Below, piece by piece: positions 5,503 through 12,550 of a DNA stretch of 12,550 bases. The position numbers were made by a program, and so were the translations under genes. Position 1 is the stretch's first letter, and every line of letters begins with the position of its first letter. Below the pieces are notes generated by a model. The model was not told where the DNA came from and searched no databases. It saw only the letters and a program-made list of their open reading frames with translations. The DNA comes from Lachnospiraceae bacterium (GTDB lineage Bacteria > Bacillota > Clostridia > Lachnospirales > Lachnospiraceae), in the NCBI GenBank assembly GCA_019420465.1, contig JAHZHB010000149.1, positions 1-12,550 on the forward strand, given 5' to 3'.

Positions 5503-7245
5503 TTGCTGTCTGTACCCAAACCTTCAAAAAAGTTGCTTTTTCTTATCCTGCCGCTTTTTGCCGCCCTTCTTTGCAGTATTTTCGTACTACGCTTTCTTTT
5601 TTCTGACAGCCGGCTTTTCGACCGGTACTGTGCCATGTACAGCCGGGAACTTCTGTACGAAGATACACTTTCTCTTCATTATGCACTGGCTGACCCGAAA
5701 AGCCAGGGCCTTGGTGATCTGCCGGTATCCCTGGGGGAGATCACGCTGCCCGATGCAGCCACAGAAACAGCCATTTATGAAAACCGTCAAACCGTGCTCC
5801 ATGCCTTTGAGGGAAAGCATCTGACAGACAGCCAGAAGCTTACACTGACCATCCTGCAGGATGTCCTGGAAAAGGAACAGGCACTTTTGCCTTACACCAT
5901 GCTGTGGGATATGCCAAGCTCCTCCCTCGGACTTCCCGCGCAGCTGCCTGTGCTCTTTGCAGAATATACCTTCCGTTCAGTCGAAGATATTGAGACCTAT
6001 CTGCTGCTTCTTTCCGATACCCGCCGCTATCTGGCCCAGTACCAGTCTCTGCTTCTTAAAAAAGCAAAAGCCGGCTACGCACCGGCTGCCGAAACGATCG
6101 ACGGCATTTTACAGCAGTGTCAGGAATTTCTCGGGCAGGAGGATCAGACGCATTTTCTGCAGACTGCTTTTATCCGGAAGTGTGAAAATCTTTCTTTTCT
6201 TTCTGCAAAAACCCTGGAGGAATTGAAGCAGACCCATTTTAAGCTGCTTTCTACCTGTCTTTTTGCCGCCTATCATGCACTGATGGACGAACTGGAAACT
6301 CTCTACCCACTGGCCCATGAACGCTGTGGCCTGTCCGGCTACCCGGATGGCAGAGCCTACTACGAAAACAGCATCCGCTATCTGTGCGGTACCGATCTTT
6401 CCATCGAAGAAATCCGAAAACGCCTGTACGATCAGCTTATGCTGGACATCGAAGCAGCTAAAAAGTTGCCATCAGATGCTTTTTCAGCCAAAGACCCGTA
6501 TCTGTCTCTTTCTCCCGAACAGATGTTGTCGCAGCTGTCCGCACAGATCACCTCCTGCTTTTTCCGGCTGCCTGACACACAGATCACAGTAAAAGAGGTC
6601 CAGCCGGAGCTGCAGTCTTTTTCCAGTCCCGCCTACTATATGATTCCTCCCGTGGATGACTGGACCAGTCACTGTATCTATATCAATCCGGCAGAAGCGC
6701 TTGACGGCTTTTCCCTCTATACAACGCTGGCTCATGAGGGATTTCCCGGTCATCTGTACCAGACGGTCTTTTTTTATCGTACAGATCCGCCGCTGCTTCG
6801 TCGGCTTTTATCCTTTGGCGGCTATACGGAAGGATGGGCTACCTATGCCGAATCTCTGATCTGCGAACTTTGTCGAAACGACTATGCCGGTGCCCGTGCA
6901 GCCTGGCTGGACCGTTCCCTGACACTTTGCCTTTCTTCGCTTCTTGATATTGGTATCCATGCTGACGGCTGGGGTCTGGAAAAGGTGATATCTTTTCTTT
7001 CTGATTTTGGTATCACAGACAGATCTGCTGCAGAAACACTTTTTCAGTACATTATTGAAAATCCCGGCAATTACCTGCGCTACTATCTGGGCTGCCTTTC
7101 TTTCCTTGATCTGCGCGCTACAGTGAAAGCAGCTCTTGGCGATACATTTTCCCTGCCGGACTTTCATAACAGTGTCCTTTCCACAGGCCCCTGCTCTTTT
7201 CCGCTTCTGACCAGACAGGTATTTGCCCGGCTCAAAGCATCCTGA
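5503..7245 (+). CDS. Membrane-anchored DUF885-family putative zinc metallohydrolase
   Basis: A 580-residue protein assigned to the DUF885 family, of which some members are thought to be metallopeptidases. The frame is open from before 5320, but I choose TTG at 5503, where AAGGAAA lies upstream at the right distance. The protein then begins with lysines and a hydrophobic helix (about 10-33, KKLLFLILPLFAALLCSIFVLRF), a signal anchor or uncleaved signal peptide, placing the rest outside the membrane. Key motifs: HEGFPGH (H411, E412, H417), the family's likely metal site, and EGWATYAE (443-450), also strongly conserved in DUF885. The rest is helical. It is a single gene between its own candidate promoter and a terminator, transcribed divergently from atp. 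Substrate unknown. The coding strand is notably C-rich over G, unlike a typical leading-strand gene. Confidence 0.88.
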   Translation: MLSVPKPSKKLLFLILPLFAALLCSIFVLRFLFSDSRLFDRYCAMYSRELLYEDTLSLHYALADPKSQGLGDLPVSLGEITLPDAATETAIYENRQTVLHAFEGKHLTDSQKLTLTILQDVLEKEQALLPYTMLWDMPSSSLGLPAQLPVLFAEYTFRSVEDIETYLLLLSDTRRYLAQYQSLLLKKAKAGYAPAAETIDGILQQCQEFLGQEDQTHFLQTAFIRKCENLSFLSAKTLEELKQTHFKLLSTCLFAAYHALMDELETLYPLAHERCGLSGYPDGRAYYENSIRYLCGTDLSIEEIRKRLYDQLMLDIEAAKKLPSDAFSAKDPYLSLSPEQMLSQLSAQITSCFFRLPDTQITVKEVQPELQSFSSPAYYMIPPVDDWTSHCIYINPAEALDGFSLYTTLAHEGFPGHLYQTVFFYRTDPPLLRRLLSFGGYTEGWATYAESLICELCRNDYAGARAAWLDRSLTLCLSSLLDIGIHADGWGLEKVISFLSDFGITDRSAAETLFQYIIENPGNYLRYYLGCLSFLDLRATVKAALGDTFSLPDFHNSVLSTGPCSFPLLTRQVFARLKAS

Positions 7246-7331
7246 AAAAGGAACGATACCTGTTTTTATCAGAAACCATACTGTAAACAGTCCAGGACAC
7301 CGACCACTTATTGATATGCATGGCAAAAAGA

Positions 7332-7364
7332 AAACCCTGCAGGATATTTACTCCCGCAGGGTTT
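7332..7364. terminator. Bidirectional rho-independent terminator
   Basis: A perfect 9-bp stem AAACCCTGC (7332-7340) / GCAGGGTTT (7356-7364) with a 15-base interior lies between the convergent ends of the DUF885 gene and the marR gene. On the minus strand the stem is followed by TTTTCTTTTTG, a strong tail, so it mainly terminates the marR transcript; on the plus strand the tail (ATGTTT) is weaker. The rest of 7246-7387 holds a short palindrome ACTGTAAACAGT (7280-7291) and no gene. Confidence 0.85.
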
Positions 7365-7387
7365 ATGTTTGCTGTGTTTTATACGGT

Positions 7388-7825
7388 TTATTTATGTGTA
7401 TCAAAAAAATCATGGACATTCTGCAAAGCCTTTACAAGTACATTGGCTTCCTCTTCCGAAAGATTATGAACAATGGCCTCGACCATGTCCTCATGAAACT
7501 TCCGGTGATGGGCATAGGCCCGGCGTCCCTTTTCTGTCAGCACCAGATTGACCACACGTCTGTCTTTTTCACCGCGGGCACGGTCGATATAGCCCTTTTT
7601 TACCAGACCGTTGACGGCTGTGGTCAGTGTTCCGACAGTAACCATCATTTTGGCAGCCACAGTAGACATGTTGCGGGGCTCATTGATCCCTACAGCTTCA
7701 ATAATATGCATATCGTTGTTGGTAATATCCGAAAACTCCTCTGTGATCAGCTTACGACCTTCTATGGTCATGATCTCCTGAAACAGATTTGATAAAATAT
7801 CATTAAACGTTCCGTAATGGTCCAT
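7388..7825 (-). CDS. MarR-family transcriptional regulator, FabT-like
   Basis: A 145-residue winged-helix repressor of the MarR family. The frame extends back to 8029 inside spmB, but GGAGGT five bases before ATG 7825 fixes the start. The first residues form the dimerisation helix; the DNA-binding helix-turn-helix is about 53-78 (MSTVAAKMMVTVGTLTTAVNGL), with the wing DRARGEKDRRVVNLVLT at 81-97. The sequence pattern (ITNNDMHIIEA, VTVGTLTT, KKGYI, EKDRRVV, HHRKFHEDMV) is close to FabT, the repressor of fatty acid synthesis in streptococci and lactococci. Here, however, no fab genes adjoin it, so the target is uncertain. It has its own promoter, and a palindrome within that promoter suggests autoregulation. 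It is the last gene before the terminator at 7332-7364. Confidence 0.9.
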   Translation of the reverse strand: MDHYGTFNDILSNLFQEIMTIEGRKLITEEFSDITNNDMHIIEAVGINEPRNMSTVAAKMMVTVGTLTTAVNGLVKKGYIDRARGEKDRRVVNLVLTEKGRRAYAHHRKFHEDMVEAIVHNLSEEEANVLVKALQNVHDFFDTHK

Positions 7826-7850
7826 GCCGCACCTCCGATTTCTGCATTTT

Positions 7851-7879
7851 ATCATACCCGATTTTTCCGGAAAAAGCAA
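7851..7879 (-). promoter_or_regulatory. marR promoter with a palindrome in its spacer
   Basis: On the minus strand, -35 TTGCTT (7879 to 7874) and -10 TATGAT (7856 to 7851) are separated by 17 bases, and the ribosome site GGAGGT (7836 to 7831) follows. The spacer contains the palindrome TTTTTCCGGAAAAA (7862-7875), a good size for a MarR dimer operator. It lies directly after the spmB stop codon, so it separates marR from the upstream operon. Confidence 0.6.
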
Positions 7880-7884
7880 CGCTT

Positions 7885-8409
7885 TTACATAAAACCGGCC
7901 AGCCACAGACTCGCCATGACTCCGGCTGCTGTCGCCACCAGCGCTCCCGGTAAAATGCAGCGGCTTTTTCGGATTCCCACATGCATCAGATATAAAGACA
8001 TCGTATAAAAAACAGTCTCCGTACAGCACATCAGAAGAGAGGCACTGTAACCTGTAAAAGAGTCTGTACCATATCTGGCATACAGATCTGTCAGAAGCCC
8101 CACCGCGGCACTGTAGGAAAATGTCCGCACAAAGATCAGCGGTACCAGCTGTGCCGGCAGAGAAAGCTTTTCTGTCAGTATCCCCAGATGCTCTGCCAGA
8201 AACTGCAGAAATCCACTGCTTCGAAGTACCGCCACCGCACCGAGCAGACCGATCAGCGTGGGCAGGATCTGTACAGCTGTCTTCAATCCTTCCCTTGCGC
8301 CATGTGAAAATATCTCATAGCAGTCTTTTTTCTGAAAGAGCCCATAGCCGAGCACATAAAAGCACACCAGCGGTATCATTCCCGCCGAAAGAAACGACAA
8401 CAGTTTCAC
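7885..8409 (-). CDS. spmB: Spore maturation protein B
   Basis: Integral membrane protein of 174 residues; with SpmA it is required for normal dehydration of the spore core in Bacillus and Clostridium species. Its Gate-type (nucleoside-recognition) fold is shown by several hydrophobic helices and the motifs LLTDLYARYGTDSFTGYSAS (about 105-124) and CTETVFYTMSLY (129-140), which correspond to the conserved TxTTFYVLAVY region. I take the GTG at 8409 as start: AAGGAGG lies seven bases upstream, the length matches the Bacillus protein, and the GTG overlaps the spmA stop (GTGTGA), indicating translational coupling. The frame could be read back to 8598, but that stretch only shadows spmA. Confidence 0.9.
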   Translation of the reverse strand: MKLLSFLSAGMIPLVCFYVLGYGLFQKKDCYEIFSHGAREGLKTAVQILPTLIGLLGAVAVLRSSGFLQFLAEHLGILTEKLSLPAQLVPLIFVRTFSYSAAVGLLTDLYARYGTDSFTGYSASLLMCCTETVFYTMSLYLMHVGIRKSRCILPGALVATAAGVMASLWLAGFM

Positions 8410-9026
8410 ACACCGGCCTCCTTTCCCCGGACAAAGATCCGGCAAAACAGGACAGCCGCCAGTGTACTGCACGCAGTAGCTATAAGTCCGGGACCTACGA
8501 TAGCCGCCGGTGCGGTACTGCCATACTGGCTGCGATAGGCAATGGTACTGACAGGGATCAGCTGCAGAGAAGAAATATTCAGAAGCAGAAGAACACACAT
8601 CGCATTGGATGCGGTCTTTTCTTCGGACTTCTTTTTTTGTGAGATTTTCTCTCTTTCTGTATTCAGCTTATCCAGTTCTTCCATCGCCTGCAGTCCGGCC
8701 GCTGTAGCTGCCCAGCCAAGACCCAGAATATTTGCCGCCAGATTTACAGAAACCGCTTCCAGTGCTTTTTCCTGTCCCTTAAGCTCCGGCATCAGCCACA
8801 AAAGAACAGGACGCATCACGTTCGCCATCTGCTTTAACAGCCCTGTTTCCCTGGCGATCGTCATCAGTCCTGTCCAGAATGCCACCACGCCGGCTATGGC
8901 AAAGACCAGTTCCACAGCCTCTCTGGCTCCCTGTAAAATCCCCTCTGTGATCTGTCCGAGTGTACCGGCAAAAGCACCATAGAGAATTCCGGTCAGAAAC
9001 ATCCCCGTCCAAAGATAGTTCAGCAT
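8406..9026 (-). CDS. spmA: Spore maturation protein A
   Basis: Integral membrane protein of 206 residues, partner of SpmB in spore core dehydration; the transported or sensed molecule is not established. It has several membrane helices and the signature NLAANILGLGWAATAAGLQAMEEL (about 95-117), matching the NLxANxxGLGNAATPLGxKAME motif of SpmA except that the usual Asn and Pro are replaced by W105 and A109. A charged cytoplasmic-looking loop (117-138, rich in K and E) precedes the second half, which has SSLQLIPVSTIAYR and IVGPG. The start is ATG 9026 with AGGA just upstream. It follows the AAA+ gene by 48 bases without a visible terminator, so it may be cotranscribed with it. Confidence 0.9.
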   Translation of the reverse strand: MLNYLWTGMFLTGILYGAFAGTLGQITEGILQGAREAVELVFAIAGVVAFWTGLMTIARETGLLKQMANVMRPVLLWLMPELKGQEKALEAVSVNLAANILGLGWAATAAGLQAMEELDKLNTEREKISQKKKSEEKTASNAMCVLLLLNISSLQLIPVSTIAYRSQYGSTAPAAIVGPGLIATACSTLAAVLFCRIFVRGKEAGV

Positions 9027-9074
9027 ATCCTGCCTGTCTCTTTTTCTTTCAATATATGGACGAAAGGCCCTGTC

Positions 9075-10613
9075 CTATACCGTTTTTTCCTGTGTATTTT
9101 GCAGTTTCCTGGCTTCCTTTAGCAGTGCCTGCCTTTCATCCTCAAGGATCAGTCGTGGCAGGGCATTTTCATAGAGCGGTTCTTTTGTCTCCTTAAGAAA
9201 CATCACACTTGCCTCATGCTGCGTGAGATTTTCGATCAGACGCAGATACTGTGCCTCATCACTTTCTTTCCATGCATCGGCAAATATCTGCAGCAGCTCA
9301 TGCACCGTCTGACTGGTATATGCTTTCTGGCTTTCCTGCTCTTTTTTCTGTTCCTGTATGCAGGCATCCACAGCCCGCTTCCACGCCGGTATATCCCCTG
9401 CACTCTGACTCTTCCCCAAAGTATAGAGTTTTTCAAGGCACCGGATGGCATCCTCTTCTTTTTCGAGAAGCTCACCGGACAGTATCCCCGCCTGCTGTTT
9501 GATCTGCAGTGCTTTTTTCTGTTTTTCCACGAACTCTCCCGGAGATATCTTTTTTGAGATTTTTTCTCCCTGTGTCAGACTGTCGATAAAAAACTGTCCT
9601 GTCTTTTGGGTGTCTTTTATTTCCCGGTCTGTATCATACCAGGCCTGTGTGGCTTCTGCGATCCTGGAAAAAGCGTACTGTGTCATACCACACTTTTCTT
9701 CCCAGTCCGCTGCCACGGCCCGCTGCAAAAAACAGTTCTTATCTTTTTGGGGTCCCTTCATCAGGAGGTCGAAATCCGCACAATAGCGAGTATACAGTCT
9801 GTACCAGCTGTAGAATTCTCCGGCGATCGTTTCACACTGCAGATACTGAAAGATCAGTTCTTCATCCACATCAATCTTCAGGCATTCATATTCTTTCAGA
9901 ATATCCGACAGATCCTCCCAGCCTCTGGCTGTGACAAACTGCAGCTTTTTTCCTTCCCTTTTCGCATAATAAAACCGGTCTTTTCTGCTCTCCAGAAAGA
10001 AAAGCACGGCACCGTGCATCTGCCGGCTTATGGCATACCTGCGCCATACCGGATAATCCGGTTCTACATCCAGGCGTTTGACGCGGTCCAGCGTTACCAT
10101 ATCAAACTCACGGACTGATGTATTGTACACGTAAGGGTTTCCCGCTGTCACGATCACCCATCCTTCCGGTACGGCATATTCGCCAAAGGTCTTTCCCTGT
10201 AACAGCTGCAGCATCGCAGGCATCAGAGTTTCGGATACACAGTTGATCTCATCAATAAACAGGATGCCTTCTTTTTTCCCCGTTTCCTCCATGCAGCGAT
10301 ACAGTGCACCGATGATCTCACTCATCGTGTAATGTGTCACCTCGTACTCTGTTCCCGCAAAGCTTTCTGTCGTGATCACCGGAAGTCCTACGGCACTCTG
10401 CCTGGTGTGGTGTGTGATCGTATAGGCAACAAAACCGACATCACAAAAGTCCGCCGCCTGCCGTACGATCTCTGTCTTTCCGATCCCCGGCGGTCCGATC
10501 AGGAGGATCGGCCGCTGACGTGGCACCGGAATCTTAAACCGGCCGTTTGGGGTTCTGGCCGTATATGCTTTTACAGTATGTATGATCTCCTGCTTTGCCC
10601 TCTCTATATTCAT
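9075..10613 (-). CDS. MoxR-like AAA+ ATPase
   Basis: A 512-residue AAA+ ATPase that forms a pair with the VWA protein encoded just upstream. Residues about 1-200 are the ATPase core: Walker A GPPGIGKT (40-47), Walker B ILFIDE (117-122), sensor 1 asparagine in TAGNP (N159), and candidate arginine fingers at R177 and R180. Residues about 200-512 are a long, highly charged, helical extension with no motif I recognise; it is larger than the short lid domain of simple MoxR proteins. Its ATG overlaps the VWA stop by one base (TAATG), and GGAG lies seven bases before it, so the two are probably made in a fixed ratio. MoxR/VWA pairs act as chaperone-like machines for metal insertion or complex assembly; the client here is unknown. 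The downstream neighbours are spmA and spmB. Confidence 0.9.
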   Translation of the reverse strand: MNIERAKQEIIHTVKAYTARTPNGRFKIPVPRQRPILLIGPPGIGKTEIVRQAADFCDVGFVAYTITHHTRQSAVGLPVITTESFAGTEYEVTHYTMSEIIGALYRCMEETGKKEGILFIDEINCVSETLMPAMLQLLQGKTFGEYAVPEGWVIVTAGNPYVYNTSVREFDMVTLDRVKRLDVEPDYPVWRRYAISRQMHGAVLFFLESRKDRFYYAKREGKKLQFVTARGWEDLSDILKEYECLKIDVDEELIFQYLQCETIAGEFYSWYRLYTRYCADFDLLMKGPQKDKNCFLQRAVAADWEEKCGMTQYAFSRIAEATQAWYDTDREIKDTQKTGQFFIDSLTQGEKISKKISPGEFVEKQKKALQIKQQAGILSGELLEKEEDAIRCLEKLYTLGKSQSAGDIPAWKRAVDACIQEQKKEQESQKAYTSQTVHELLQIFADAWKESDEAQYLRLIENLTQHEASVMFLKETKEPLYENALPRLILEDERQALLKEARKLQNTQEKTV

Positions 10614-12244
10614 TACCCTTCTCCTGTATCGTTGTATGTTATTCCCTGTTGTTCCTGTTTGTATATGTTGGCAAATTCCCGGTTGATATGCAGATTCAGC
10701 GTCCGTACATAGGCAGGCGCCTTTCCTTTATCGAGCTGATCGTTCAGATAGACAAAAGCGGTCTCATAGTCCGGTGCACTGCGCGGATAGATCCCGTCAC
10801 CATCGGTAAAGTAGATCAGTCCCTTCATGTCTTTTATGGTCCCGTCTGCCCTCTTTTTTTCGATCCAGTCAAATACCGGCCGAAAATCAGTATTTCCAAA
10901 ACCCGTGATGCGACACTCTTTCTGATATTCCAGAAATGCCTCTTCCGATTCGATCAGACGATACGCCTGGATCATGGAATCACATTGCAGGATATGGATC
11001 CGCATATGCCGGAAAAAGAGCTCTTTCTTTTCCAGTATGGAAAACGTCTCCTTTAAAAACTGCTGCACGATCTCACCAGAGCAGGATCCCGAAGTATCTA
11101 TGGCGATCACGATCTCCTGCAGCCGCCTGACCTCGGATGTCTCCGGCGGTTCTAAAAGCACGGCTTTTTCATAGTGCTGCCGGCTGTAGGTATACAGCTG
11201 CATATCGAACGAAGACAGATCCAGTTTTCTTTCCTCCCTGTACACCATAAACTGTTCCAGAAATCTGTGATAGTCATACTCCGATGCCTGTGGTGGTCTG
11301 TACTTCAGACTGCTGCCCATGCTTTCCCCGTTGATGCCGCCTCTGGCACCGTCAAATCCTCCGGCTGACTGTCTTTTTATACTTCCCAGCCGTTTATGCC
11401 ACTGTTCGGGACTGTATTTTTTTGTATACCAGAGGCTGTGATCATCCACCAGGAACCAGGAAGCAAAGATCTTTACACTCTCCTCACCGGCCATCTTCAT
11501 CCGCTCATAAAGAGCGCCTGTGGTCACAATACCTTCACGTTTCATCCAGTCATAGACTTTTTTTCTCTGCCTGCGAAGCCCGTCTGAAAGTGAAAGAGGG
11601 CATTTAAGCTTTTCCTCCAGCGTCCATTCCACTATACAGTCACAGCAGGCCTCCCACCGGCTGTCTGCCCGAGCCTCTCCTGCCATGAGCGGATGACACC
11701 ACATCCCGTGAAGCAGGCTGTGTGCGATTTTTGCTGTCATCTGTACACTGTCTGCAAGGAACTGTTCCTGTAGTGCTTTCTCTTCAATATACAAAGCAAA
11801 GCCATCCGTTCCGCAAAAGCGGATATCATCCTTTTGCCGACAGGTCATCAGATGCATGGCCTGTCCCAGATACGGATATTCCCGGTCCAGATAACGCCCG
11901 GCAAACGAAAGGATCCTCTGCCATAGCGAAGCGCTGCTCTGCAGTATTCCGTGGCCTCCTTTCACCGTATCCGCACCGGCCAGGATTCCCACACAATCCG
12001 TCTTTTTTTCCTGCACCGCTTTTTGAAGAAGCTTCTTTTTTTCTTCCTCCGAGAGCCACTCTTCCTGCAACAGACGACGAAGCCCGGCACTGTCGCCTTT
12101 TTCAGTAAGAAGATCTGCTGCCACACGGTATCTTTTGTGCAGATACGATCTGCAGGCCTCCTGATGAACGATATCCGGGTCCTTCTGATGACAGAAAATG
12201 CGGATGGCCATATCCAGACGGATCTTTTCCTGACGACTTGTCAA
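10613..12244 (-). CDS. DUF2201-like protein with degenerate metallopeptidase motif and C-terminal VWA domain
   Basis: A 543-residue partner of the AAA+ ATPase. Residues about 1-100 are helical. About 120-210 resemble the putative metallopeptidase domain of DUF2201: IAHSLLHGMWCHP (H175, H179, H184) followed by WEACCDCIVEW (197-207, with D202). The usual HExxH has Ser in place of the catalytic Glu (HSLLH), so peptidase activity is doubtful. The VWA-like domain is about 376-500, with a full MIDAS site: DTSGS (D383, S385, S387), T452 in GNTDF and D481 in YFTDGDG. Such a site binds Mg and a client protein. Start choice is uncertain: no ATG or GTG exists in frame between the rsmI stop and 12244, only TTG 12244, whose GGAG lies 12 or more bases away (see findings). 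It ends overlapping the AAA+ start. Confidence 0.85.
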   Translation of the reverse strand: MTSRQEKIRLDMAIRIFCHQKDPDIVHQEACRSYLHKRYRVAADLLTEKGDSAGLRRLLQEEWLSEEEKKKLLQKAVQEKKTDCVGILAGADTVKGGHGILQSSASLWQRILSFAGRYLDREYPYLGQAMHLMTCRQKDDIRFCGTDGFALYIEEKALQEQFLADSVQMTAKIAHSLLHGMWCHPLMAGEARADSRWEACCDCIVEWTLEEKLKCPLSLSDGLRRQRKKVYDWMKREGIVTTGALYERMKMAGEESVKIFASWFLVDDHSLWYTKKYSPEQWHKRLGSIKRQSAGGFDGARGGINGESMGSSLKYRPPQASEYDYHRFLEQFMVYREERKLDLSSFDMQLYTYSRQHYEKAVLLEPPETSEVRRLQEIVIAIDTSGSCSGEIVQQFLKETFSILEKKELFFRHMRIHILQCDSMIQAYRLIESEEAFLEYQKECRITGFGNTDFRPVFDWIEKKRADGTIKDMKGLIYFTDGDGIYPRSAPDYETAFVYLNDQLDKGKAPAYVRTLNLHINREFANIYKQEQQGITYNDTGEG

Positions 12245-12340
12245 AAACTGTTCATACTCCGTACTGCTGATACGATCACCCGCTTTCTTTTTTGTATATG
12301 CTGCATTTGGGGCACTGTCTGTTTTTTGACATTGCCTCTT
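12245..12340 (-). other. Gap between rsmI and the VWA gene
   Basis: 96 bases without a recognised gene. On the minus strand an ATG at 12332 opens an 18-codon frame (MSKNRQCPKCSIYKKESG) closing with TGA at 12276. The VWA frame is open through the whole gap but lacks an ATG or GTG. I see no terminator or promoter, so the VWA gene is probably read from the rsmI transcript. Confidence 0.5.
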
Positions 12341-12550
12341 TTATTTATGTTCCAGCAGATACTGGTAGATTTCCCTTTTGGTCGTTCCCCTGTCTGCTGC
12401 CACCAGTTTCATGGCTTCCTTTCTTGCTATTCCCTGACTCTCATAGTGCTGCATATGCTCCTCAATGGAGATTTCCTGCCAGGAGCTTTGTTTTTCCTGT
12501 TCAATACTTTCTCTGCTCTTTCCTTCAATGACCAGCACGCACTCACCCTT
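12341..12550 (-). CDS. rsmI: 16S rRNA (cytidine1402-2'-O)-methyltransferase RsmI, C-terminal end (cut by window edge)
   Basis: The last 69 residues of RsmI, which methylates the ribose of C1402 in the decoding centre of 16S rRNA. The frame is open to the right edge and starts KGECVLVIEGKSRE, matching the GExVLVIEG segment near the end of the methyltransferase domain. The tail continues with SIEEHMQHYESQGIARKEAMK and DRGTTKREIYQYLLEH, the small helical C-terminal domain seen in RsmI (a KxAxxxRGxxKREIYxxL pattern). The catalytic and SAM-binding parts lie outside the window. It is the upstream neighbour of the VWA/AAA+ pair on the same strand. Confidence 0.88.
   Translation of the reverse strand, partial: KGECVLVIEGKSRESIEQEKQSSWQEISIEEHMQHYESQGIARKEAMKLVAADRGTTKREIYQYLLEHK

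Noticed and set aside
7245..7267. Separate plus-strand terminator directly after the DUF885 stop (AAAAAGG...CCTGTTTTT)
   Set aside because: Only two G-C pairs and a mismatch; too weak beside the clear stem at 7332-7364.
7826..8029. Longer MarR protein starting inside spmB
   Set aside because: GGAGGT and a promoter directly precede ATG 7825, and the extra residues only shadow spmB.
8410..8598. Longer SpmB starting inside spmA
   Set aside because: The added stretch is an out-of-frame reading of spmA. GTG 8409 with AAGGAGG gives the family's normal length.
1..12550. CRISPR array, tRNA, rRNA, insertion sequence or prophage genes
   Set aside because: No regular direct repeats, no transposase or integrase motifs and no recognisable RNA gene were seen on either strand.

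Overview
The window looks like a chromosomal segment from a low-to-mid GC, anaerobic, spore-forming type of Firmicute, most likely Lachnospiraceae (Clostridium cluster XIVa). This is inferred from the protein style of the ATP synthase subunits, the SpmA/SpmB pair, the FabT-like MarR regulator and the rsmI tail. No mobile element, CRISPR array, tRNA or rRNA was recognised.

Left part (1-4785, all on the minus strand, so transcription runs right to left): an F1Fo ATP synthase operon in the order atpB (a), atpE (c), atpF (b), a delta-alpha fusion (atpH-atpA), atpG (gamma), atpD (beta, cut by the window edge). Spacings are short and the last genes overlap or nearly abut. Two things are unusual. 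The delta and alpha subunits form one continuous reading frame. The alpha part is broken near its C-terminus by a deletion of about 20 codons that also shifts the frame, so the protein ends early at 1624 and the remaining C-terminal codons lie in another frame.

Middle (4786-5502): a 717-base AT-rich divergent intergenic region. It holds a candidate minus-strand promoter for the atp operon (perfect TTGACA), a stem-loop that would sit at the very 5' end of that transcript, a candidate plus-strand promoter for the next gene, and a tight cluster of DnaA-box sequences (two perfect and abutting, three with one mismatch) overlapping the plus-strand promoter. Next (5503-7245, plus strand) is a membrane-anchored DUF885-type putative zinc metallohydrolase, facing a bidirectional terminator at 7332-7364.

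Right part (7388-12550, all minus strand): from right to left, the end of rsmI, a DUF2201-like protein with a VWA domain, a MoxR-like AAA+ ATPase (its start codon overlaps the VWA stop codon), spmA, spmB (overlapping spmA), and a MarR-family regulator with its own good promoter containing a 14-bp palindrome. The AAA+/VWA pair is a recognised chaperone-like module whose target is unknown. Here it lies directly upstream of the spore-maturation pair spmAB, suggesting but not proving a shared role. The best leads are the delta-alpha fusion and its break, the DnaA-box cluster away from any visible origin, and the VWA partner with a degenerate HExxH motif.
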